Under the pieces are notes generated by a model. It was not told the DNA's origin and ran no database searches. It saw nothing but the letters and a program-made list of their open reading frames with translations. A stretch of DNA of 64,000 nucleotides, from NCBI RefSeq assembly GCF_037083825.1, contig NZ_JBAPLU010000001.1:62001-126000 (forward strand). The letters run 5' to 3'. This document shows positions 17,685-25,946 of the stretch, piece by piece; positions within the stretch are counted from its first letter, which is position 1, and each line of letters opens with the position of its first letter. A program made the translations under genes and the position numbers. Source of the DNA: Klenkia sesuvii. Its GTDB lineage: Bacteria > Actinomycetota > Actinomycetes > Mycobacteriales > Geodermatophilaceae.

Positions 17685-18003
17685 CGGGGTCGTCGGTGCC
17701 CTTCAGCCGGGCGCGGAGGTCCTGCTTGGCCGCCCGGCGGGTGACCGACCGGGCGGCCATGGCCTCGGTCAGCCGCTCGCGCAGCGGCTTGAGCAGCACG
17801 AACGACAGCGGCATGGACAGCAGCAGGCCGAAGAGCAGGCCGGGGAAGCTGCCCAGCCCCAGCACCCACAGCAGGGCGACCAGCGCGGCGGCCAGCGCGA
17901 TGCGGCCGAGGGTGTAGAGCGCCAGCAGCGGCCACACCGACGGCGCGCTGGCCGGCCCCCCGGTCGGGCCCACGGGCCGGTTGGGCTCGCTCGGTGCGGC
18001 CAT
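17677..18003 (-). CDS. DUF4229-type small membrane protein
   Basis: 108 aa with a Pro/Ser-rich N-terminus, two adjacent hydrophobic helices (about residues 27-47 and 52-70) and a basic, Arg/Lys-rich C-terminal tail. The pattern matches the actinobacterial DUF4229 family, whose function is unknown. I chose ATG 18003, immediately after the Lrp stop; an ATG six codons upstream would overlap the regulator. Probably co-transcribed with the Lrp gene. Confidence 0.7.
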   Translation of the reverse strand: MAAPSEPNRPVGPTGGPASAPSVWPLLALYTLGRIALAAALVALLWVLGLGSFPGLLFGLLLSMPLSFVLLKPLRERLTEAMAARSVTRRAAKQDLRARLKGTDDPVS

Positions 18004-18004
18004 C

Positions 18005-18601
18005 TCACTCGCTTCGGCCATGGCGGCCCTCCCACTTGGTCGACAGGACGACGGTCGTCCGGGTGCGCGAGACACCCCGGACCCGGTTCAACGCGTTGAT
18101 GGTGTCCTCGAGTGCCGGGATGTCGGTCACCCGCACCTTGAGGACGTAGCCCTCGGTGCCGGCGGTGCGCCAGCAGTCCTGCACCTGGGGCAGGTCCGAC
18201 ATCGCCTCCAGCATGCCCACGTCGTCGACCTCGTCGCTGTCGATGATGCCGATGAGCGCGGTGACGCCGAGGCCGACCGCGGCGGGGTCGACGACCGCGG
18301 TGTAGCCGGTGATGACCCCCGCGGACTCCAGCTTGCCCACCCGCTCGTGCACGGCCGGGGCCGAGAGACCCACCTGGCGGGCGAGCTCGGCGTAGCTGGC
18401 GCGCCCGTTGGTCTGCAGCAGGGTCAGCAACTGCTGGTCGACGGCGTCGATGTCGGCCTCCGGGGCAGGGGCAGGGACGGGGCGGCGCAGACACGGGTGC
18501 GGCGCGGGGTGTGCGGTGCGCGGGTGTAGGGCTGGGGCCTCGCGGGCACCCCACCGAGTATCGCGCGAGCGCCTACATTGGGGTCTCGGCGGGTCGGGCA
18601 C
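18005..18601 (-). CDS. Lrp/AsnC family transcriptional regulator, start uncertain
   Basis: The conserved part (about 150 residues) has an N-terminal winged helix (DAVDQQLLTLLQTNGRASY ... LSAPAVHERVGKLE) and a C-terminal RAM/ligand domain ending in TTVVLSTKWE. Lrp-type proteins respond to amino acids or other small effectors. No ATG, GTG or TTG lies close to the family's usual start. The nearest in-frame start is GTG 18601, which adds about 50 Pro/Arg-rich residues unlike the family. A sequencing error or a non-canonical start is possible. Confidence 0.78.
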   Translation of the reverse strand: MPDPPRPQCRRSRDTRWGAREAPALHPRTAHPAPHPCLRRPVPAPAPEADIDAVDQQLLTLLQTNGRASYAELARQVGLSAPAVHERVGKLESAGVITGYTAVVDPAAVGLGVTALIGIIDSDEVDDVGMLEAMSDLPQVQDCWRTAGTEGYVLKVRVTDIPALEDTINALNRVRGVSRTRTTVVLSTKWEGRHGRSE

Positions 18602-18623
18602 GTCTGCGGGGAAGGGTGGACCG

Positions 18624-18854
18624 GTGGTCTTCTTGGTCATGCTGGTGATCGCCATCGCGGTGGTCGTGCTGGTGATGCGCGCTGCGGCCACCCAGGGTGG
18701 CGGCAACGGCGGTGGCAACGGCGGGTTGCGCCGGCCGCCGCGTCCGCGCGGGCCCAAGCCGCCGCCGCGGGTCGTGGCCCCCGACGACGACCCCGACTTC
18801 CTGCGCGAGCTCGACCGCCGCACGCGCCGCGACGACGGCACCGCCTCCGCGTAG
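18624..18854 (+). CDS. Small single-span membrane protein
   Basis: 76 aa: one N-terminal membrane helix (VFLVMLVIAIAVVVLVM), a Gly/Asn-rich linker (GGGNGGGNGG), a Pro/Arg-rich stretch and an acidic end (DDDPDFLREL). A GGGGAAGGG ribosome-binding site precedes the GTG. Not recognised as a named family. The N-in helix with a long disordered cytoplasmic tail resembles small actinobacterial membrane anchors. Confidence 0.6.
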   Translation: MVFLVMLVIAIAVVVLVMRAAATQGGGNGGGNGGLRRPPRPRGPKPPPRVVAPDDDPDFLRELDRRTRRDDGTASA

Positions 18855-18865
18855 CCGCACCCGCG

Positions 18866-18932
18866 GGAACGGCCATGTTGCAGGGGGCCCGGGCCGCGCG
18901 GGGCGTGGTCTGGGGGGCGACGGGGTCCTTCC
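18866..18932. repeat. Stop-adjacent palindromic element, copy A
   Basis: One of four related elements. Read on the minus strand it begins GAAGGACCCCGTCGCCCCCC directly after the TGA of the 18933 gene and ends ...GGCCGTTCC; the middle is GC-rich and variable. It lies between convergent genes and may act as a bidirectional transcription stop. Confidence 0.6.
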
Positions 18933-19334
18933 TCAGGCGGCGCTGGTCGACCCGCCGCCGAACAGCCGCCGCCAGCCCCCGCGCCGGGTCGGCGCCTGCT
19001 CGACCTCGTCGCTCCCGTCCTCGGCCGCCGCGGCGTCGAGGGCGGCCAGCACGGAGCCGTCGTCCTTCGGGTGGTCGTCCTCGGGGTGGTCGTCCTCGGC
19101 GGTGACCGCCGGACCGGTGTCTCCGCGGTGGGTGTCGTGCGGCGCCGGCTGGCCGCTGGTGGGCCACCCGATGCCCTCCCCGCGGTGCGGCTCCTGCGGC
19201 CACCCCACCGGGGAGCCGGCGTCGGCGGCACCCAGCGGCGGGCGGGGCTGGGCGCCGGCCTGACCGCGCTGCTGCAGAGCCGTGGCCACGATGGGGTGGA
19301 CGACGGCGCCGTCGGCCGCGCTGTGCTTACCCAC
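18933..19334 (-). CDS. Hypothetical protein, charged and probably disordered
   Basis: 133 aa starting MGKHSAADG from a GTG with an AGGGGA site upstream. It is low-complexity: a Gly/Pro/His-rich first half, a repeated DDHPEDDHPKDD acidic patch near residue 80, and a basic C-terminus (RRGGWRRLFGG). No domain, signal peptide or membrane helix is seen. The frame and codon pattern look coding. No function can be assigned. Confidence 0.55.
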   Translation of the reverse strand: MGKHSAADGAVVHPIVATALQQRGQAGAQPRPPLGAADAGSPVGWPQEPHRGEGIGWPTSGQPAPHDTHRGDTGPAVTAEDDHPEDDHPKDDGSVLAALDAAAAEDGSDEVEQAPTRRGGWRRLFGGGSTSAA

Positions 19335-19408
19335 GGTGAGGTCCCCTGCGCTCGCTCATGTCAGCAGGGTCGCACGTCAGGCCCTGGCGGGCAGCCTGGA
19401 CACCGCCG

Positions 19409-19427
19409 GATCCCCCGATCGGGGATC
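19409..19427. terminator. Small hairpin after ccsB
   Basis: GATCCCC and GGGGATC form a perfect 7-bp stem around a 5-base loop, 20 bases past the ccsB stop. There is no U-tract, as is common in actinobacteria. Weak to moderate candidate for the end of the heme/cytochrome transcript. Confidence 0.4.
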
Positions 19428-19446
19428 ACGGAGAGTGACCCAGGGG

Positions 19447-20415
19447 TCAGTTCAGCCCGCCGTAGGAGTGCAGCCCGGTGGACACCATGTTCACGTAGAG
19501 CAGGTTGAAGACCATGACGCCGAGGCCGACCACGTTGACCCAGGCGGAGGGGCGGCCGCGCCAGCCGGCCGTGGTGCGGGCGTGCAGGTAGGCGGCGTAC
19601 ACCACCCAGGCGATGAACGCCCACGTCTCCTTGGGGTCCCAGCCCCAGAACCGACCCCAGGCGCTCTCGGCCCAGATGGCGCCGGCGATGACCGCGAAGG
19701 TCCAGATCGGGAAACCGAACACCGCGGTGCGGTGCGCCGTGCGGTCGAGCGCGGCGGCCGAGGGGAGCCGGTGCACGATGCGCGACAGCGGCGCCTGACC
19801 GGCGGCCAGCTTGGCCTCGTACCGGCTGCGCACCAGGTACATGACGCTGGCGATGCCCGAGACGAAGAAGATGCCGAAGCCGAGGATGGCCGTGGTGACG
19901 TGCACCGCGAGCCAGGCCGAGCGCAGGGCGGCCACCAGCGGACCGGCCTGGGCGTACAGGAACAGCCCGATGCCCACCATGGAGAGCACCACGGGGGCGA
20001 GCACGAAGATGCCGATGTGCCGCAGGGCCGGCGTGCGCACGGCCAGCACCAGGTAGACCACGACCGCGACCAGCACGACGGCCGTGCCGAACTCGTACAT
20101 GTTGCCCCAGGGCAGCCGGCCGGTGGCCATGCCGCGGGTGACCAGCACACCGGTGTGCACGAGGGCGCCGACGAGCGTGAGCCCCATGGCGACCATGCCC
20201 CAGCGGCGGGCGCGCGCGGGCTCGTCGTCCGCACCCGGCGCGACAGGGGCAGCAGGGCCGGCGGGCGCGCCACCGGCGGCGACCAGCTCGCGGGCCGGGG
20301 CGACCGCGCGCCCGAAGGCCAGCTCGGCGCAGAAGGCGACGACCGCCAGGGAGTAGAGCCCCACCGACACCGAGAACAGGGTGTCCGACAGCGCGGCGAG
20401 CGTTTCGTCTGTCAC
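19447..20415 (-). CDS. ccsB: Cytochrome c biogenesis protein CcsB/ResC (heme exporter, CcsA-like)
   Basis: System II cytochrome c synthetase subunit (322 aa) that, with ResB, carries heme across the membrane and attaches it to apocytochrome c. It is polytopic (about eight helices) and has the tryptophan-rich heme-handling WGWDPKETWAFI, plus conserved His residues in the membrane part. The GTG overlaps the resB stop (GTGA). Last gene of the heme/cytochrome run. Confidence 0.93.
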   Translation of the reverse strand: MTDETLAALSDTLFSVSVGLYSLAVVAFCAELAFGRAVAPARELVAAGGAPAGPAAPVAPGADDEPARARRWGMVAMGLTLVGALVHTGVLVTRGMATGRLPWGNMYEFGTAVVLVAVVVYLVLAVRTPALRHIGIFVLAPVVLSMVGIGLFLYAQAGPLVAALRSAWLAVHVTTAILGFGIFFVSGIASVMYLVRSRYEAKLAAGQAPLSRIVHRLPSAAALDRTAHRTAVFGFPIWTFAVIAGAIWAESAWGRFWGWDPKETWAFIAWVVYAAYLHARTTAGWRGRPSAWVNVVGLGVMVFNLLYVNMVSTGLHSYGGLN

Positions 20416-22013
20416 GAGCTGGGGTTCTCCTCGGTGCGGGCGCGGCGGGCCAGGGCGGCCGCGACGTCGTCGGTGAGTGCGGTGAAGCGTGGCGCGGTGT
20501 CGGCGCTGCCCCGGGTGAGCGCACCGATGGCCAGGACGGTACCCGCGCCGCCACCGCGGGCGGCCCCCGCGCGGGCGAAGACCCGCTCCCGGCGGAGCAG
20601 CAGCATGCCCAGCAGGCCGACCAGGATGGCGATCGCCGAGACCAGCACCCACAGCTGGCCGGGGTCGTGGGAGACCTGCATGGCGGCGAACTGCTTGAGG
20701 CCGGAGAACGTGATCACGGTGCCGTCGGCCAGGGTGGTCGACTCACCCACCGACAGGTTGGCCGCACCGACCCGCTCGAGGGTGCCGCGGTCGATCTGGG
20801 TCTGGTCGACCGAGTAGACGTTCTGCGGGATCCCCGAGTCCAGGCCGAGGTAGCCCTCGTACACGAACAGGGCGACCTGCGGGTCCAGCGGCCGGGGGTC
20901 GATGGAGGTGAGCACGCCTCCCTGCATCGAGCCGGTGGGGGCGAAGAAACCCTCCAGGGCCAGCTGCTCGTCGCTGCCGGGCACGTCGGGCAGCTTGAGC
21001 GCACCCTGGCTGGACATCGTCGCGGTGTCCGAGGGCAGGAACGGGGCGGAGACGTCGGTGAAGGAGTCACCGTTCGGGAAGGTCACGCTGAACACCGGCG
21101 AGAAGCCGTGGCCGGTGACGTAGACCCGGTCGCCCTCGAAGCGCAGCGGGTCGTTGACCCCGATCGTCGTGGCGCGGCTGGCCGACCCGGCCAGGCCGTA
21201 GGAGATGTCGGCGGTGAACGACGCGGCCGTGAGGTTGTCCTCGTACTCGGCCCGGAAGTCCTCGAGGGTGACGCACAGCGGCGTCATGTCGGCGGTGTCG
21301 ACCAGCGCGCCCTCGCTGTGGTTGTCGTACTGCTGGAAGGTGTTGCAGAACCGGTCGCCCTCGGTGACCAGGATGCTGCCCTCGTACCCCCACAGCTTCC
21401 CCCCGGCCAGGCCCAGCAGCAACGCGAGCAGGGCGAGGTGGAAGACGACGTTGCCCGTCTCCTTCAGGAAGCCCTTCTCCGCCGACAGCTCGGGGCCGTG
21501 CGCGCCGTCGCGGCGGACCACCCGGAACCGGCGGACCCGCAGCTCCTCCTCCACCGCGTCGAGCGCCTCGGTGGCGGGCAGCGGGGTGTCCAGCGCCCGG
21601 TTGTCGGGCAGCCGGTGCAGGTGCCGCGGCGCCGGCGGCGGCGCCGCGACCACCGCGCGGGCGTGCTCGACGGCCCGGGGCAGCACGCAGCCGATCAGGG
21701 AGAGGAACAGCAGCAGGTAGATCGCGGCGAACCACGGCGAGCTGAAGACGTCGAACAGGTAGAGCTTGTCCAGCACCGGCGCCAGGTCGGGGTGCTCGGC
21801 GAAGTAGCCGCTGACCTGGCTCTGCGACAGCGACCGCTGGGGCAGCAGGGACCCGGGGATGGCGGCGACGGCGAGCAGGAAGAGCAGGACCAGCGCCGTC
21901 CGCATCGCCGTCAGCGACCGCCACCACCGCAGCAGCGTCGAGGAGACCTTCTGCACGGGAGCCGCCCTGCGAGGCGACGGACGAGGCGCGGGCCGCTCGA
22001 CGGTGGTGGTCAC
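20412..22013 (-). CDS. resB: Cytochrome c biogenesis protein ResB
   Basis: Partner of CcsB in System II cytochrome c maturation (533 aa). Three N-terminal membrane helices (starting ALVLLFLLAVAAIPG, then IYLLLFLSLIGCVL and VVFHLALLALLLGLAGG), a large extracytoplasmic domain of about 270 residues with two Cys (RFCNTF, PLCVTL), and a final helix (VLVSAIAILVGLLGMLLL). The protein ends in a basic, Ala-rich cytoplasmic tail. The GTG overlaps the ccdA stop. Confidence 0.93.
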   Translation of the reverse strand: MTTTVERPAPRPSPRRAAPVQKVSSTLLRWWRSLTAMRTALVLLFLLAVAAIPGSLLPQRSLSQSQVSGYFAEHPDLAPVLDKLYLFDVFSSPWFAAIYLLLFLSLIGCVLPRAVEHARAVVAAPPPAPRHLHRLPDNRALDTPLPATEALDAVEEELRVRRFRVVRRDGAHGPELSAEKGFLKETGNVVFHLALLALLLGLAGGKLWGYEGSILVTEGDRFCNTFQQYDNHSEGALVDTADMTPLCVTLEDFRAEYEDNLTAASFTADISYGLAGSASRATTIGVNDPLRFEGDRVYVTGHGFSPVFSVTFPNGDSFTDVSAPFLPSDTATMSSQGALKLPDVPGSDEQLALEGFFAPTGSMQGGVLTSIDPRPLDPQVALFVYEGYLGLDSGIPQNVYSVDQTQIDRGTLERVGAANLSVGESTTLADGTVITFSGLKQFAAMQVSHDPGQLWVLVSAIAILVGLLGMLLLRRERVFARAGAARGGGAGTVLAIGALTRGSADTAPRFTALTDDVAAALARRARTEENPSS

Positions 22014-22831
22014 AGGAAGAACTCCCCGAACCCGGTGGACCCCAGCCACGAGCGGAACCAGAGCATGCCCTCACCCCACAGGCCGGTCAGCAGCAGCAGC
22101 CCGACGACGACGAGCACGGCGCCGCCGAACCGGCTGACCGCGGCGGCGTGGCGCCGCAGGAACGTGGTGGCCCCGACCGCCCAGCGGGCGCCGAGGGCGA
22201 CCAGGACGAAGGGGATGCCCAGCCCGAGGCAGTAGGCGACCCCGAGGAAGGCTCCCCGGGCCGCGGTGGCCTCGGAGAAGGCCAGCGAGTTGACCGCACC
22301 CAGCGTCGGTCCGAGGCAGGGCGTCCACCCCAGCCCGAACACCACACCGAGGAGCGGGGCCCCGGCCAGGCCCGCGGCCGGCTTCAGGGAGAGCTTCTTC
22401 GTGCGCTGCAGGAACGGGATCCAGCCCAGGAAGCCCAGGCCGACCAGCACGGTGACCCCACCCATGACGCGGGTGATCTCGTCGTTGTAGACGGCCAGCC
22501 AACGACCGAGGCCCCCGAACGCGGCGCCGAAGGAGACGAAGACCGCGGTGAAGCCGAGCACGAACAGCACGGCGCCGACCACCATGCGTCCCCGGGGCGG
22601 GCGCTCGTCGGCCCGCACCGCGGTGGCCACTGCACCCCCGCCGTCCCCGTCCGGTCGCGGCGTCCGCGTGCGGGCACCGCTGCCGACCAGGCCGGTGACG
22701 TAGGAGAGGTAACCGGGCACCAGCGGCAGCACGCACGGCGACGCGAAGCTGATCAGCCCCACCAGGGCGGAGACGGCCGCGGCGACCAGCAACGGACCGT
22801 CGGTGACCAGACCGGCGAAGGTGCTGCCCAC
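22010..22831 (-). CDS. ccdA: Thiol-disulfide electron carrier CcdA
   Basis: Membrane protein (273 aa, six helices) that passes reducing equivalents from cytoplasmic thioredoxin to extracytoplasmic thioredoxin-like proteins, keeping apocytochrome c haem-binding cysteines reduced. The two redox Cys sit in FASPCVLPLVPG and GWTPCLGPTLG. A variable cytoplasmic loop of about 35 residues follows the first helix pair. The GTG at 22831 lies just before the resA stop, consistent with a ResA-CcdA electron relay. Confidence 0.94.
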   Translation of the reverse strand: MGSTFAGLVTDGPLLVAAAVSALVGLISFASPCVLPLVPGYLSYVTGLVGSGARTRTPRPDGDGGGAVATAVRADERPPRGRMVVGAVLFVLGFTAVFVSFGAAFGGLGRWLAVYNDEITRVMGGVTVLVGLGFLGWIPFLQRTKKLSLKPAAGLAGAPLLGVVFGLGWTPCLGPTLGAVNSLAFSEATAARGAFLGVAYCLGLGIPFVLVALGARWAVGATTFLRRHAAAVSRFGGAVLVVVGLLLLTGLWGEGMLWFRSWLGSTGFGEFFL

Positions 22832-22832
22832 C

Positions 22833-23402
22833 TCAGCCCTCCGCCAGCAGCTGGTCGAGCGTGGACCGCAGGTCGTCCTCGCTCACCGCGGCGGTGAACA
22901 CCGCGGCCACGCGCTGCTGCCGGTCCAGCACGATCGTCGACGGGATGGCCCGGGTCGGGAAGTCGCGGAAGGCCAGGGCGACCTCGCTGGCGGGGTCGTA
23001 GAGCGACGGGAAGGTCAGCCCCTTGTCGGCCACGAACGCCTGGGCCAGCTGCTGCTGGTCCTTGACATTCAGGCCCAGGAACTGGACACCGTCGTCGCGC
23101 AGGTCCTGGTGGACGCGCTCGAACTCCGGGCTCTCGACGCGGCAGGGGGCGCACCACGACGCCCAGACGTTGAGCACGGCGATGTCGCCGGCGAGCTCGT
23201 CGGAGCTCCAGTCGCCCCCGTCCAGCAACGTCCCGGAGAACTCCGGCGCCGACTGCCGCTCGTCCTCGGCGATCACCCCGCCGGACGGCGTGCCCTGCAC
23301 GAACCGGAACTCCCCGCCGTTGTTGACGTCGACCTGGCCCGACCCGGTCGAGCAGCCCGCCACCGCGAGCGCGGTCAGGACGGCGAGGGCCAGCTTCCTC
23401 AT
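22833..23402 (-). CDS. resA: ResA/TlpA-type thioredoxin lipoprotein
   Basis: Extracytoplasmic thiol-disulfide reductase (189 aa) that reduces the CXXCH cysteines of apocytochrome c before heme attachment. The N-terminus is a lipoprotein signal with the lipobox LAVAGCS. The thioredoxin fold carries WASWCAPC at its active site and a cis-Pro segment (RAIPSTIVLD). It sits directly upstream of ccdA, its likely electron donor. The ATG overlaps the phosphatase gene by 4 bp. Confidence 0.92.
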   Translation of the reverse strand: MRKLALAVLTALAVAGCSTGSGQVDVNNGGEFRFVQGTPSGGVIAEDERQSAPEFSGTLLDGGDWSSDELAGDIAVLNVWASWCAPCRVESPEFERVHQDLRDDGVQFLGLNVKDQQQLAQAFVADKGLTFPSLYDPASEVALAFRDFPTRAIPSTIVLDRQQRVAAVFTAAVSEDDLRSTLDQLLAEG

Positions 23403-24088
23403 GCCCCGCCCACCGTGCCCTTCCCGGCCGGGCCCGCCGGCTCGGCGTAGTCGACCCGCACCAGCTCGTCGCCGGCCCAGGTCAGCGAGGTGACGCTGGC
23501 CAGCCCGCACTGCCGCCGCCGGGGGTCGTGCACGTAGCTGCGGCCCTCGACGGTCAGCCGCAGCACCCAGATGGGCAGCTGGTGGCTGACGCAGACGGCC
23601 GCCGAGCCGCGCGCGGCGTCGCGGGCGGTGTGCACCGCGCCCAGCATCCGCTCGGCGATCTCCCGGTAGGGCTCGCCCCAGGACGGCCGGAACGGGTTGC
23701 GCAGCCGCCACCAGTTGGCCGGGTGCTTGAGCGCGCCGTCCCCGACGCCGAAGGTCTGGCCCTCGAACTGGTTGCCGGCCTCGACCAGCCGCTCGTCGGT
23801 GGCGATCGGCAGGTCGAGCGCCTCGGCGATGGGCGCCGCGGTCTCCTGTGCGCGCTGCAGCGGGGAGGCGACCAGGTGGGTGATCGGACGGTGCTGGCCG
23901 AACCAGTCGGCGGCGGTGCGGGCCATGCCGTGCCCGGCGTCGGAGAGGTGGAACCCGGGCAGCCGGCCGTAGAGCACACCGGTCGGGTTGAACACCTCAC
24001 CGTGCCGCATCACGTGGACGGTGGTGAACGGCCGCGTCCCGGGTTCCCGCGCGAGCTCGCGAGCGGAGGGGAGGACGGGGTCCGTCAC
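23399..24088 (-). CDS. Histidine phosphatase family protein
   Basis: 229-aa member of the phosphoglycerate-mutase-like superfamily. The catalytic RHG motif (HVMRHGEV) is followed by LVASPLQRAQETA and the second histidine in CVSHQLPIW. The substrate cannot be told from sequence; it is more likely a small-molecule phosphatase than a glycolytic mutase, since a true gpm gene is at 50062. The GTG overlaps the hemL stop and the gene stays in the heme/cytochrome run, as in the mycobacterial Rv0525 position. Confidence 0.85.
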   Translation of the reverse strand: MTDPVLPSARELAREPGTRPFTTVHVMRHGEVFNPTGVLYGRLPGFHLSDAGHGMARTAADWFGQHRPITHLVASPLQRAQETAAPIAEALDLPIATDERLVEAGNQFEGQTFGVGDGALKHPANWWRLRNPFRPSWGEPYREIAERMLGAVHTARDAARGSAAVCVSHQLPIWVLRLTVEGRSYVHDPRRRQCGLASVTSLTWAGDELVRVDYAEPAGPAGKGTVGGA

Positions 24089-25464
24089 GGCTGCAGGGCC
24101 TGGGCGTCGTGCGAGACCGTCGGTGCGGCACCCGGGGTGGCCGCGGCGGCCGCGCGGGCGGCGGCGGGCAGCGCGTCGAGCACGCGCTGCACGGCCTCGT
24201 CGTCCATGGCGGCGTTGACGAACCAGGACTCGAAGGCCGAGGGCGGCAGGTACACCCCGTCGGCCAGCATCGAGTGGAAGAACGCCGTGTGCTGCGCCGT
24301 CTCCTGGGTGCGCGCGTCGTCGTAGTCGCGCACGACGCGGCCGTCGGGGACGAAGAAGACGGAGAACATCGACCCGGCGGTCTGCAGGCGGTGCGCGACC
24401 CCCGCCGCGGCGAGGGCGTCGGTGAGGGCGCCCGAGATCGTGGCGGCGACGGCGTCGCAGCGGGCGTAGACCTCGTCGGTGCAGTGCTGCAGCGTGGTGA
24501 GCCCGGCGGCGACCGCGACGGGGTTCCCGGCCAGCGTGCCGGCCTGGTAGACCGGGCCGAGCGGGGCCAGCTGCTGCATGAGCTCGCGGCGGCCGCCGAA
24601 GGCCGCGGCCGGCAGACCGCCACCCATGACCTTGCCGAAGGTGACCAGGTCGGCGTCGTAGTGCTCGTGCCCGTGCCAACCCGCGCGGCTGACCCGGAAG
24701 CCGGTCATCACCTCGTCGACCAGCAGCAGCGCGCCGTGCGCGGCGGTGATCCGCCGCAGCTCGGCGTTGAACCCGTCGAGCGGCGGGACGACGCCCATGT
24801 TGCCGGCGGCGGCCTCGGTGGCGACGACGGCGATCTCGCTGCCGCGCTCGGCGAACACGGCCTCGACGGCGGCGACGTCGTTGTAGGGCAGCACGACCGT
24901 GTCGGCGGCGGCTCCGGTGGTGACGCCGGGGGTGTCGGGCAGCCCGAGCGTGGCCACCCCGGAGCCGGCCGCGGCCAGCAGGGCGTCGACGTGGCCGTGG
25001 TAGCAGCCGGCGAACTTGACGACGACGGACCGGCCGGTGGCGCCGCGGGCCAGCCGGATCGCCGAGAGCACCGCCTCGGTGCCGGAGTTGACCAGCCGGA
25101 CCTGCTCGACGCCGGCGCGGTCGACGATCTCCGCGGCCAGGTCGACCTCGCCGGCGGTGGGTGTGCCGAAGGAGAAGCCGCGGGAGGCCGCCTCGGTCAC
25201 CGCGGCGACGACGGCGGGGTGCGCGTGGCCCAGGATCATCGGGCCCCACGAGCTGACCAGGTCGACGTAGCGGCGGCCGTCGACGTCGGTGATCCACGGA
25301 CCCGACCCCGAGGCCATGAACCGCGGGGTGCCGCCGACGGCGCGGAAGGCGCGCACGGGCGAGTTCACCCCGCCGGGGGTCACGGCGGCGGCGCGCTCGA
25401 ACAGGTCGGCCGAGGCCGGCGCTCCGTAGGGGTAGGCCTCGTGGGCGTCGCGCGGGTAGCTCAC
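24085..25464 (-). CDS. hemL: Glutamate-1-semialdehyde 2,1-aminomutase
   Basis: PLP enzyme (459 aa) converting glutamate-1-semialdehyde to 5-aminolevulinate in the C5 heme pathway. Seen: the N-terminal TPGGVNSPVRAF, NSGTEAVLSAIRLARG, the active-site aspartate in LLLVDEVMTGFR, and the PLP lysine in VTFGKVMGGGLP. The C-terminus has an extra 20-residue Ala-rich tail. The GTG overlaps the DUF stop upstream. Confidence 0.95.
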   Translation of the reverse strand: MSYPRDAHEAYPYGAPASADLFERAAAVTPGGVNSPVRAFRAVGGTPRFMASGSGPWITDVDGRRYVDLVSSWGPMILGHAHPAVVAAVTEAASRGFSFGTPTAGEVDLAAEIVDRAGVEQVRLVNSGTEAVLSAIRLARGATGRSVVVKFAGCYHGHVDALLAAAGSGVATLGLPDTPGVTTGAAADTVVLPYNDVAAVEAVFAERGSEIAVVATEAAAGNMGVVPPLDGFNAELRRITAAHGALLLVDEVMTGFRVSRAGWHGHEHYDADLVTFGKVMGGGLPAAAFGGRRELMQQLAPLGPVYQAGTLAGNPVAVAAGLTTLQHCTDEVYARCDAVAATISGALTDALAAAGVAHRLQTAGSMFSVFFVPDGRVVRDYDDARTQETAQHTAFFHSMLADGVYLPPSAFESWFVNAAMDDEAVQRVLDALPAAARAAAAATPGAAPTVSHDAQALQP

Positions 25465-25946
25465 GGCTCCACTGTCCCAGGCTGCTCCGACGAACCGGTG
25501 GCCCCCGTCAGAGCTGTGCGCAGGGCAACCGTCAGCTGTGCGGGCCGGCGGGTGGGCACGAGCACCGTCGTCCCGTCGGTGCGGCGCAGCGGCAGGCCGA
25601 CTCGGCCCTTCGGGACGTCGGCGCCGCCGCCCAGCACGGGTGCCCCGACGTCCACGCCGACCTCGCCGGACAGCGACGTCGGGTCGACCTCGGTCAGCGG
25701 CAACCGCTCGCGGCCGACGGTCAGCCCGGCGTCCGGGCCGCGGTCGACGACGGTGACCGTCCACACCCGGTTGGCCGACACGGTCCCGGCCGCGACGATG
25801 CCGAGCACCGCCACGACGGCGACCACCCAGACCAGCAGCGGCACGTCCTGGCCGGGGAGCACGGCGTCGAGCACGGCCAGGACGACGAACGCCCAGACCA
25901 TCGACCAGAGCGTGCGCCAGGACCCGCCGGGCTCGCGGTAGGTCAC
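25461..25946 (-). CDS. Conserved membrane protein between hemB and hemL
   Basis: 161 aa with two N-terminal membrane helices (about residues 13-30 and 36-54) followed by a soluble beta-rich domain with LPLRRTDGTTVLVPTRRP near the end. This resembles actinobacterial DUF3093/PH-like membrane proteins, without a firm match. The 4-bp overlaps with both hem genes indicate co-translation but not function. Confidence 0.65.
   Translation of the reverse strand: MTYREPGGSWRTLWSMVWAFVVLAVLDAVLPGQDVPLLVWVVAVVAVLGIVAAGTVSANRVWTVTVVDRGPDAGLTVGRERLPLTEVDPTSLSGEVGVDVGAPVLGGGADVPKGRVGLPLRRTDGTTVLVPTRRPAQLTVALRTALTGATGSSEQPGTVEP

Noticed and set aside
22148..22897. Plus-strand frame opposite ccdA
   Set aside because: Antisense shadow of a gene with clear redox-Cys and membrane-helix pattern.
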